This document shows positions 25,836 to 34,740 of a stretch of 64,000 bases of DNA, one piece after another; positions within the stretch are counted from its first letter, which is position 1, and every line of letters starts with the position of its first letter. The translations under genes and the position numbers were made by a program. Source of the stretch: Siniperca chuatsi (taxonomy: Eukaryota; Chordata; Actinopteri; Centrarchiformes; Sinipercidae); the NCBI RefSeq assembly GCF_020085105.1, contig NC_058065.1, positions 1,695,310-1,759,309 of the forward strand, given 5' to 3'. The notes below the pieces were generated by a model that did not search any database, was not told the DNA's origin, and saw only the letters and a program-made list of their open reading frames with translations.

Positions 25836-28800
25836 GCAGCTCATGTGATAGCGAAGGCGGAGGGTCTGGCCATCATCTCCGTCATCAAGGCCGGCTTCAT
25901 GATCACCGCCAGAGGAGGCAGCGGCATCGTCATCGCCAGACTGGCCGACAGACGTAAGACCCCACGCGCCTGTCTGTCAAATCTAACTGAATCTGAGGTC
26001 AGGGGTCAGAGGTCAGGGGTCAGTATCTGGCGGGGATTCAGGCGCTCCATCCCTCCTGAGGTGACCTCATTATTTTTGGGACATGTTGTGCAGCCATGGT
26101 GACAAACAGACTCCCTCAGATCTCCCTGCAGCGCTGGGAGCGGCGGCGTGCAGTCATCTGATGTGTTGTTGTTGGCCGTTAATCACTCGTCCGGCGGTGG
26201 CAGCTCTGGCTCTTGCGGATGTCGCCAAAAGCCGCCGAGGATCACACGGCCCGGACGCCTCGCCACGTCTGCAGGGCTTTTTGCTGGTTTTCCGGTTTGT
26301 CAGATTAAAGTAGCAGTTCAACCAAATCTCACAACGCCGGCGGCAATAAAAACAAGAGCAATGAATTCTTGATTTACCGTCCAGATCTTATCGGCGTGAA
26401 CAAACGCAGCACGGAGTCATATAAAGATATTAAAGACAGGTTTTGTTATGGAGCCTGATGGCATCTGATAGTCAACAGTGAGCAGAGAAGGACACGGAAA
26501 TACGAAGGCAGCGGAGGGAAGGAGGAAGTCCAGGATGCCTGTCTTATATTTAATAGCTCAAAACTTCATTTCTTCGTTAAGTCTGACTTACAAAGAAGTG
26601 CAAACCTCTGTCCTCGTCTAAACTAGCTAACGGGGAACGCGTGTCTCGTCCTGCTGAGGTCTTAGCGCTGCCTCCCATGTTAGGCTCTCCTTTCTGTGAT
26701 CAGATCCGCATGATTTACACACCTGATCGACGGAGAGATCAGGTGTGTAATAGATCAGGTGTAGCTATTTTTATTTCTTTGTCTCCATCTGATGCTAAGG
26801 AAGCGATCAGCCTGAAGGCTCGCTCGTTACACGGATACTTCAGTAATCAATAACTTGGCACCAAATATTGATTTACCTGATTTTTAAAAAAATGGGTTTT
26901 TGTGACGGGACTTCTTTCTGCGGATTGACATGATTGGACTCTGTGATCAGGTCTGCGTCCATAGCAACGGTCTGCTCTTCAGAAATAACGTAGGATGCCG
27001 TAATTGACCGATCAGAATCGAGTATTCAACAAAGCCGTGTAATGACATCACAATAATGGTAGTATATCACACAAGATTATTAATCTTAACCTTATAATCT
27101 TTCTGTGATCGATCATCTTGGGGCTCTGTGTGACCTTTTATGTGACTCGTGCAGCTTTAACTTCTTTTTAAGGGGAAATATAAACAAACAAAAGCTTCTT
27201 TAAAACATGCACTGTGGCTGGAAGTGTTTCAGCCCTGAGAAGTACTAAATAATATTAATAAACTTTATTTATGCAGCATATAAAACAAAGATACAGAGAG
27301 CTTTATGCAATTGAACGAGGATTAAAACATTTTAGTTTCAATACCAAACAACAACGCGAGATAAAAGCAGTACTACTACTACTAATAAAACAGATAAGAC
27401 ATGTTGGAAATAAAACAGTGTGCTGGCATTAATACAAGTATTTTTTTAAAGATGTCACTGATTCTGCAGTCTCCCTGTAGAGCTGCATTAGACACCGACA
27501 ACCTGAGAGGCGAAACTCAGGGCACAAATCACTCGCTGCTTATTGCTGTTTCTGTATGATGCAGGCAGTACGTAACATCTCCTCATACTTTCTTATTTCT
27601 TTAGTAAGAGGAGTCACTGAACGATTAATTAAAAAGAGAGAAAACACAGCAGCAACCATCGTCACTGTGTTTGTGTTCAGGCTGGTCGGCGCCGTCTGCC
27701 ATCGGCATCGCTGGTCTGGGAGGAGGCTTCGAGATCGGGGTGGAGGTGAGTGATCACATACAACTTTTACAAAATCCGCCCTTTCTATTTACATTTTATA
27801 GAATAAGGAAGATCTGTGTCAACAATGCTCAGTGTATACAAAGTGAAATAAAAACGCTAAATGTAATATACAGTGCTGTGAAAAAGTGATTCCCCCCTAA
27901 ACCTAATAACTGGTTGCTCCACCCTTAGCAGTAACAACTGCAATCAAGCGTTTGCGATAACTTGCAGTGAGTCTTTTACAGCGCTGTGGAGGATTTTCGG
28001 CCCGCTCATCTTTGCAGAATTGTTGTAATTCAGCCACATTGGAGGGTTTTCGAGCATGAACTGCCTTTTTAAGGTCCTGCCACAGCATCTCAATAGGATT
28101 CAGGTCAGGACTTTGACTAGGCCACTCCAAAGTCTTCATTTTGTTCTTCTTCAGCCATTCAAAGACCCCACAACAACATCCAGAGAGCTGCAGGCCTCAC
28201 TTGCCTCAGTTAAGGTCAGCGTTCATGACTCCACCATAAGAAAGAGACAAAAATGGCCTGAATGGCAGAGCTCCAAGATGAAAACCACTGCTGAGCAAAA
28301 AGAACATCAAGGCTCGTCTCATTTTTGCCAGAAAACATCTTCATGATCTCCAAGACTTTTGGGAAAATACTCTGTGGACTGATGAGACAAAAGCTGAACT
28401 TTTTGGAAGGTGTGTGTCCCATTACATCTGGCATAAAAGTAACGCCGCATTTCAGAAAAAGAACATCATACCAACAGTAAAATATGGTGGTGGTAGTGTG
28501 ATGGTCTGGGGCTTGTTTTTGTGCCCAGTCTCTTTCTTATGGTGGAGCCATGAACACTGACCTTAACTGACGCAAGTGAGGCCTGCATGTGTATATTATT
28601 ATAAATGATATGCATTAAAAGCTGTGGAGAAAAGTGCATCTATGAAACAATATGAAACGTTCACTAGTGTTAAACACTAAATATAAAGCACAGACATTAT
28701 ATTGCATCATACTGCAACAGCAAAAATAGGAGTTCACAGCAGTGGGTGAGTTTGTTCAAATGATCTTTACTGTTCTGGGTTTGATTTTCAAGCAACACAC

Positions 28801-31800
28801 ATCGCAAAAAAACATACATTTTACCAAGTCAGTATCATATACAGTTGTTGTTTTTTATTATTATAAACATAACTGCAAGTGAATGACACTTTATTCTAGA
28901 AAACTGTCTCAATCAAATCGATCTGTTTAGGAAACAGGCAGCAATGAATACAAGAATTAATGTGAGTAAAGTGGCCGACCGTGTGCGGATCAACCACATT
29001 GGCTGATTATTAAACTACTTAAACTACTAGTTTTTCAGATAAATCCTTCACTTTCCATCAGTCGGCTGTCAAACATAAGATAGCAGAGTATTTCTGGCAC
29101 AACTTCACCTTCCAAGGTGCGTGGGAGAAGTGACAAAAGTCTGAAGAGGTCAAAACTTCAGCAACACTCAAAGTATAAAGAGCAACGTCACTGCGAGACC
29201 GACGACGTTCGCCGATGAGCCTGGAGCCAAAACGCACCGGTCTCGCCGTAAAGTTGATCTTTATGCTACAAGTGTTGGTGTCAAACTTCAGATGTCAGAT
29301 TGTCCTCGAGAACATGAATAAATAAGTGTTTATCTCTGGAACTCCCTCAGGTGTCTGACCTGGTGATCATCCTGAACCAGCGGAGGGCCGTCGAGGCGTT
29401 CACGAAGGGCGGCAACCTGACGCTGGGCGGGAACTGCACCGTCGCCGTGGGACCCGTGGGCAGGTGAGCACCTGCACTCTCTCTGTCTGTCTGTCTCTTA
29501 ATTGCCTCTAATCGTACTTTACTTTTGAAGTAAATTATGGTTTATGTTTTAATGCTTTACTCTGCCTCGAGATTTATGAGCCGTTTGTGTTTTGAGGCCT
29601 GAAGCAGAAACACAAACTAATTCAGTGTCTGTTAAACCTTTTGACAGATACAACATCAGACGTGATTAACTGTCATTTATGCGTTCAAGGTTTTAGAATA
29701 AGGAGGTCAGTGTTGTTTCACGGCAGTTTGACAGGTTTTGGCGAGCGCGTGTGTTTGTTGGCAGATGTGTGTGGGTGTGGCCAGGTATTTGACTTGCAGG
29801 TAAATGCTGACATCATAATAGCTGTTAACTAAGTGAGCTGCAGACAGAATGAAAATAAGGTGAGCTGTGATGTTGACCTGAATTTGTCTGGACTTCAACC
29901 AAAACTACAGTTTTTACAACAATTACATGCGTGGAGACACATTTATGGTATCGTGGCTCAGCTTTTCAGAAACGACTCTTAAATATACCCTAGATGAGAA
30001 AATATCAAAGGAAGCCTGGAAGAGAGACAGGACTTTCTAAACAGAATAACAGAGGACCAAGGATCCTGCCTTGTGGAACACCACAGAGCAATGGCGGCGC
30101 AACACGAGTTCAGAGCATCAGCTGTTTGTGACGTGTACAAAAAAGGTACAACAGTGCAATTAAATTAGTTCTCCACTGATTTAACATCACTCAGACTCAC
30201 GGTGGACAGGTTTTAAGCAAAGGATCAAAACCAGAGTCTGGCGCCTACATTACCCACAATGCAACTCAACCACCGACAGTTGGGTGTGAGATTGGGGTGC
30301 GTTATGCTAGTAGTGGCTAATGTAGCCTGGAGCAGGGATGAGGAGCTACGGACGTCTGCTAAACTCACTTCTATCTAACGCCACATCAACAGATTTCATC
30401 TTCAAGCTTGTAGTCTTCAGCCCCGACCGACGCTGACTCAAGTGACATCACTTGAGGACATTTAGAGACACTTAAGGCTCTATACGACTTGTTTCATATA
30501 TGCTGCAGAACTCACCTGGAAAGTCATCGTTAAGGACGTACTGACTGGTACAAACCAAATAAACAGTCATAGAGCAGAACAATGGCGAATAGAAACAAAG
30601 TCCAACATAAACTACTTGAACAAAGGTAGGACATTATTCAAACCCGTCTCCCAGACAGTTATCATCACAAAGCACAGGTGTTTTCATATTGTCTATATAT
30701 CTGTGTTGTCTGCCTTGGTATTGTTTAATCTGCTGGATAAGAAGCTGTTTGATGTATGTACAGCAGCGTATACGTATTCGTGTCAGATGCAGTTTTTGCT
30801 TATTTGTGCGGGTTTTGTGCTCTTTTTTCTGGTTAATTCTAGTAAGACTATATAACGAAGGTTATATATTACATGTGTTGTTGTGTTCTTAGGCTGAAAG
30901 GTGCTCGTCTATAGAAAGGGACACCTGGGCCGCTGTGATGTTGTTCCACTACTGCCACAGAGATAATGGCGTCCTTCATCTTTCTGTCTTTCAGGAACGT
31001 GGAGGCTGACGTGGCTCTCCGCAGCACAGCGGCGGTCTTCACCTACTGTAGATCCAGAGGTTTGTTTGCTGGTATTTCTCTGGAGGGATCCGGACTGATC
31101 GAACGCAAAGAAACCAACCGCAAGTACGGACAAGAACCGTCTCTCCGTTCACTTCACAGCGCGCGTTTCTGTGAACATACGTGTTATCAAATATGGGATT
31201 ATTTGTGCGTTTACGGCTGCAGGTTCTACTCCCAAGACATCCGTGCATCGGCCATCTTGAACGGCGACGTGGAGCCGCCGTCAGCGTGCTACGACCTCTA
31301 CCACATCCTGGAAACCTACACTGAGGCCTACACTGCCGACTGGACCAGCAAGAACCTGCGTCCAAAGGTAAACTAGACGCTCTGCTACCCAGGTTTCTCT
31401 GCCTGCGCCCAGTGATGGCGCTCTCAATGCTCCGCAACAAATACATCATTTTAATGGTACAATTATCGAGGAAAACATCATCTGTACCCTCACCGCTTGT
31501 GATTCTTTAGTCTTTGCTCTCGCGCGTTGTCGTTCTCAGTGCTGGAAGGTAACTTTTATTAAGCTAAAATTCAGATTTTCTGTCTGTGGAAGCTGAGCTT
31601 AACCTCGGGATGCTTTCAGGTACAGATTTCATTCAAACTTGAAACGGTGACGTGGACCTTTTCAACCGTCATCCCGCTTTTCGAGGCCTTTTTTTAGGGT
31701 TTTTGAAAAATCCCAGTGTGCATTTTCAGCTTCCAGCTTTCCTAGAAATACATTTCAGCTGGCACACACACTTCCTTTTTGTCTCTCTCTCTCTTTCCAG

Positions 31801-34310
31801 TTGTCTCTTCGTCCATCCAGACCTCCTGCTCCACCTCAGCAGAGACCGGCAACCAGCTACCAGCAGCCAGCGGCCAACACTGGTAACGCCTCACTAAAAT
31901 AAGCGTTTTGCTCGTCGATGTGAGACGTAAACAGAGTGTAACGATCTGCGTGTGTGTGCAGGTGCGGGTACAGGAAGTCATAACGCCCTCTACCCGAGCA
32001 TCTCTGTATATAAATCTGAGACCTCAGGTGAGTTTTACCTTCCTCCATCTTGCAAACAGGTACAGCTGTGCATGTTACCTCCTCTGCTCCTCCTTTCCTT
32101 CTGTGCCACCTCCGTTCCTTCACTATGAACTAATTTCCTTACTTCTTTCCTCCTCTTTTCCTTCATTACTCCCTACTTTCCTTCTTTACCTCTACATATA
32201 CCTCTATCACCTCCTCTCCTTTTTCACCTCCTCCTCCGTTCCTTCACTATGAACTAATTTCCTTACTTCTTTCCTCCTCTACCTCCTTCTTTTCCTTCCT
32301 CCCTTCTTTACTTTGCCTCCTCCTGTCTTTCTTTACGTCAGTCTTTCCTTCCCTGCCACATACTTTCCTTCGTTACCTCGACATTTCCCTCTCTATCGCC
32401 TCCTTTCCTTTCTGCAGTCTTTGACAGATGATGAGAGATCAGTGTTTTCATTGCTACACTAGCTCACCACAACACACACAGTGTGTCAGAAGATGGAAGT
32501 TAAGGTGTGTGTTTGTACTCAGGTCTGGTATTAACTTGCGACCTTGATGAAGCAGCCAATATCAACAAACACGACTCATCAATAATCCTGCTGTTTGCTG
32601 TGTGTGTGTGTGAGCTGTACATTAACAGCGTTCATTGTCGGGCTTAAACACACAAACCGGCAGTATTAAAAAGGCTGCAGCTCTCTCTAATGGCCACATA
32701 ACCAACCTGCAACTGCAGAAACACACCAGACAAAACAGACATGCACGCATTTATGCAAGCAAGAAGAGGGGAAACAACAACAAAATATTCAGTTTATGAT
32801 GATAATAAACAGCAAAAATAAATTAATCGATTATCAGAACAGATGCAGATTAATTTGCTGTAATCAGTTCAGTTCTATACTCGAGTTATTGTTGAGATTT
32901 CTGTCTCTGCACTTGAGTGTTGACAGACTTTTTACTGTGTTTTCTCTTCTGTTTCAGGTCAGTTCGCCTCCAGAAACTCTCAAAGCTACGGTACGACAAA
33001 ACTGAAGCCGGTGTTTAAACTAACTAACATCAAAATCAATAGGACGGTGTCGTCCCTCATTCGTCCAGGAGTGATCCATCGTAGAAAAGGTTTCAGTCGT
33101 AGTCGTCTGGACGCTGTTTTCAGAATCAAGACGTTTCGGCTCCCATCCGGAAGTCATTCTCAAATGTGAAAAAATGGACTGTCTGGAAAAACTACAAAGG
33201 ATCTTTAGACAGCACGATGTTCCTGTTTTCTTTAAACCAGGCAACACTTTAAGACTCGTTCACCCTAAGGACAAGATGCCCACACAGAAACAGAGCAATG
33301 TAGTTTACTCCATTCAGTGCAGTGAGGAAAACTGCAAAGAACGGTACACAGGCGAGACCAAACAGCCGCTTCACAAAAGACTTGATCAGCACAGACGACA
33401 CGCTAACTCAGGATTGCAGAGCGCCGTGCGTTTACATCTAAAAGCTACAAACCGCACATTTGAAGACAGCGAGGTGAAGAGTCTAAGTAGAGAGAAGAGT
33501 TGGTTTGAACGGGGCGTCAAAGAAGCCATTTTTGTGAAAAAAGAGAACCCCTCTTTGAACAGAAATGGTGGTCTGAGATTCAACCTGCCCAAAGTTTACC
33601 ACAGTGTATTAACACCTTGGTCACGCCAATCACATGCTAATCAGGTACTTAACAGTGATGAGGGAGGTGCAGCCAGAAAACAATAGGCCTGATTACTGAT
33701 TACTGGGCCATCATGGAAACTATTAGGTCAGTTTCAGGTGAAACTAGCTAATCAACAGATACTCAGGTAGACTCCTCCCTGAGGGCGGGGCTTATGTAAC
33801 ACAGAGTAGCTTAAATTTCTGAGTTCTCAGACCATTTTTCACAATTGAGAATGACTTCCGGATGGGAGCCGAAACGTCTTGATTCTGAAAACAGTGTCCA
33901 GACGACTGCGACTGAAACCTTTTCTACGATCAAAATCAATATATAATCAATATATATCATGGCTGAGAGAGCGCGACAACCTGCAGCTTAAGAAAACAAA
34001 AAGCACAAAAAATGACTGAAACGAATCTCAAAATAATAAAAAAAATAAAAGCGTAATTTTTCTGGTGGATTAATTAAAACGACATTTTTCTTTTCCTCCA
34101 GGTGGAGGGTCGTCAGTGGGCGGGGCCAGCGGGCAGCTGGTCGTCACGGCAACCCACCCGTTCACGGGGCAGCAGCCCGGCGATCTGAGCTTCGTCCCCG
34201 GCGACCGCATCACCGTCATCACCAGCACCGACTCCCAGTACGACTGGTGGGAGGGACAGCTGGGCGACGGGCGAGTCGGGATCTTCCCCGCCAACTTCGT
34301 CACGTACTGA
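20866..34310 (+). CDS. sh3yl1: SH3 domain and YSC84-like protein 1 (SH3YL1), 355 aa
   Basis: SH3YL1 is a phosphoinositide-binding adaptor: an N-terminal SYLF/YSC84 lipid-binding domain followed by a C-terminal SH3 domain. Family studies tie it to dorsal ruffles, 5-phosphatase SHIP2 and endocytic actin. Coding exons in phase are: A at 20866, 25103-25213, 25840-25953, 27681-27745, 29351-29463, 30995-31123, 31223-31367, 31801-31882, 31962-32027, 32958-32990 and 34102-34310 (TGA). The protein starts MSNPIPSNLKSEAKKAAKIL. The SYLF part includes ARGGSGIVIAR, WSAPSAIGIAGLGGGFEIG and SRGLFAGISLEGS. A Pro/Gln linker follows (residues about 227-300). The SH3 domain (about 300-355) has GQQPGDLSFVPGD, DWWEG and GIFPANFVTY. 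Length is close to human (342). The usual ALYDY start of the SH3 is ATHPF here. Introns are rich in mobile elements and arrays. Confidence 0.95.
21095..21760 (+). repeat. 21-bp minisatellite decaying into a degenerate TTCTAG array
   Basis: At 21095-21250 a 21-base unit, GGTTCTGGTTGTTTGTCAGG plus one base, repeats about seven times. It then grades into irregular copies with GGTTCTAGTCGTCTATGAGG words to about 21760. It lies in sh3yl1 intron 1. Confidence 0.85.
21880..22330. promoter_or_regulatory. Candidate conserved non-coding element (enhancer) in sh3yl1 intron 1
   Basis: Unlike the repeats on both sides, this unique segment is dense in plausible factor sites: TGATTGATTAATTAG, TTTAAATTAATGACATTTTAA and CCTTTAATTAC (homeodomain-type TAAT/ATTA cores), plus GACGACGTCACAG (a CRE-like core). 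It has no coding frame. Conservation cannot be tested here, so the enhancer call is inference from word content alone. Confidence 0.35.
22368..22830 (-). repeat. Degenerate minisatellite, core CTAGAACCTCCTCATAGA (inverted relative to 21.1-21.76 kb)
   Basis: About 20 irregular copies of a 22-26-base unit, ACCTCCTCATAGACGACTAG in idealised form. The core is the reverse complement of the TTCTAGTCGTCTATGAGGAGG words of the 21.3-21.75 kb array, so the two arrays are opposed. Confidence 0.8.
22850..22925 (+). repeat. tRNA-derived SINE fragment
   Basis: GTCGTAGCTCAGATGGTGGA resembles a tRNA 5' half with box A. GGTGGTTCAGTCACAAACC, about 30 bases later, resembles a decayed box B (GGTTCRANNCC). The cloverleaf is degenerate and there is no functional 3' half, so this is a SINE head rather than a tRNA gene. 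Confidence 0.5.
23033..23275 (+). repeat. Dispersed repeat with CCTCTAGCGCCACC head
   Basis: The head TCCTCTAGCGCCACCATGAG and following GTGGTTTTAAGTGAA reappear at about 37206-37245 (with TTTTGAGTGAAAT), in part at 44218-44243 and 54830-54857, and reversed near 49150-49165. A second partial head lies at about 23176-23200. This is a multi-copy element of fish genomes; I cannot name its family. Confidence 0.65.
23276..24095 (+). repeat. 73-bp tandem array, about 11 copies
   Basis: The unit begins TTAGCATGCTAACACGCTAA, continues ACTAAGATGGGGAACACGGT and ends with CTAAACCACTCTGAGCATG. Copies are over 90% alike. Variant pairs such as CTACACTAAG and TCTGTTAGTATGC recur at regular intervals, which suggests that multi-unit blocks were duplicated. 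The unit itself is the tail of the dispersed repeat whose head lies immediately upstream. Confidence 0.95.
24100..25090. other. Rest of sh3yl1 intron 1, nothing specific
   Basis: No exon or clear mobile element. A T-run lies at 24504-24513. Confidence 0.4.
25621..25662. repeat. (ATT)n microsatellite
   Basis: About 12 ATT units in sh3yl1 intron 2. A TG run follows at 25803-25835, directly against the acceptor of the next exon, and seems to serve as its pyrimidine-poor upstream tract. Confidence 0.9.
26715..26750. repeat. Perfect 14-bp hairpin
   Basis: TTACACACCTGATC (26715-26728) is the exact reverse complement of GATCAGGTGTGTAA (26737-26750), with an 8-base loop. A third copy of GATCAGGTGT follows at 26753. 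It lies in a sh3yl1 intron. Confidence 0.85.
27870..28590. mobile_element. Scrambled Tc1-like transposon remnant
   Basis: The left end CAGTGCTGTGAAAAAGTG is a typical Tc1-like terminus. On the minus strand 27903-28139 encodes the C-terminal catalytic part, with SPDLNPIEMLWQDLKKA. From about 28150 the plus strand encodes other parts: an N-terminal helix-turn-helix piece (ELQASLASVKVSVHDSTIRK), then ENTLWTDETKAELFG and KYGGGSVMVWG. Segment 28189-28248 returns inverted at 28528-28587. The halves are thus in opposite orientation and the element is dead. It sits in the sh3yl1 intron between exons ending 27745 and starting 29351. Confidence 0.85.
29120..29240 (+). repeat. Dispersed repeat, copy 1 (partner near 38.78 kb)
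   Basis: GTCTGAAGAGGTCAAAAC, followed by CAGCAACACT, AAGTATAAAG and GACCGACG, is shared with 38779-38840. Two copies in one window mark a repeat family; no family name is assigned. Confidence 0.6.
32070..32420 (+). repeat. Polypyrimidine tract with internal duplication
   Basis: About 350 bases of almost pure C/T on the plus strand. A segment holding CCGTTCCTTCACTATGAACT and the following TTTCCTTACTTC occurs twice (about 32109-32155 and 32237-32283). It lies in a sh3yl1 intron. Confidence 0.8.
33029..33941 (+). mobile_element. Truncated Penelope-like retroelement with inverted ends and target duplication
   Basis: The insertion is bounded by a 13-base direct repeat, ATCAAAATCAATA, at 33029-33041 and 33929-33941. 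Inside it, an 86-base segment (33078-33163) recurs as an inverted copy at 33845-33930. Between them an open frame of 170 codons (33174-33686) encodes a GIY-YIG-type nuclease domain with VVYSIQC, YTGETKQPLHKRLDQHRR and a conserved tail, FERGVKEAIFVKKENPSLN. In Penelope-like elements this domain follows the reverse transcriptase; no reverse transcriptase is present, so the copy is 5'-truncated. It sits in the last sh3yl1 intron, same strand. Confidence 0.85.
33174..33686 (+). pseudogene. GIY-YIG endonuclease domain fragment of Penelope-like polyprotein
   Basis: The 170-codon frame starts with ATG by chance of truncation and stops at TAG. It has the VYS...YTG pair of the GIY-YIG fold about 15 residues apart, the following arginine-rich helix with LHKRLDQHRR, and the E/N residues of the C-terminal half (FERGVKEAIF, ENPSLN). 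It lacks the reverse-transcriptase palm. The frame is intact, which points to a fairly young insertion. Expression is not suggested. Confidence 0.8.
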
Positions 34311-34414
34311 CTGCTGCCCCGCGGTGGTCTGGAGGAGGAACTGCAGCTACGCGACATTTTCTACGGGAAGCGGGAGGGGTCGAGTCAAATACTTTAAGGT
34401 TTGGGTAGCATTTT

Positions 34415-34740
34415 AGAGCTGCAATGATCAGTCGATTAATTGATTAGTCAATTGAAAGAAAATTAATCTAACAATTTTGAGCGTCGATTAATCATTTAAG
34501 TAATTTTTTCAAGCTAAAACACCAAACATTTGATGTTTTTAGGTTCTCCAATGTGGGAATTTGCCGGTTTTCTTGGTGTGATATTATAGCAGAAAGTCAC
34601 ATGATGACGTTACGTTGCGATCTGGGATACTTTGATGGATATTTCTCACTGTTTTCTGATGTTTTATAGACAAAATTAATCGATTAATCAAGAGCAGATT
34701 AGTCGATTAATGAAAATAATCATTAGTTGCAGCCCCACTT
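34415..34740. mobile_element. Short non-autonomous DNA transposon (MITE-like)
   Basis: The left end, GAGCTGCAATGATCAGTCGA, and the right end, AATCATTAGTTGCAGCCCC, are imperfect inverted repeats around an AT-rich core with repeated CGATTAAT words. Fragments of the same family occur near 45495-45575, 61510-61690 and 63750-63805. It lies in the sh3yl1 3' region. Confidence 0.65.
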
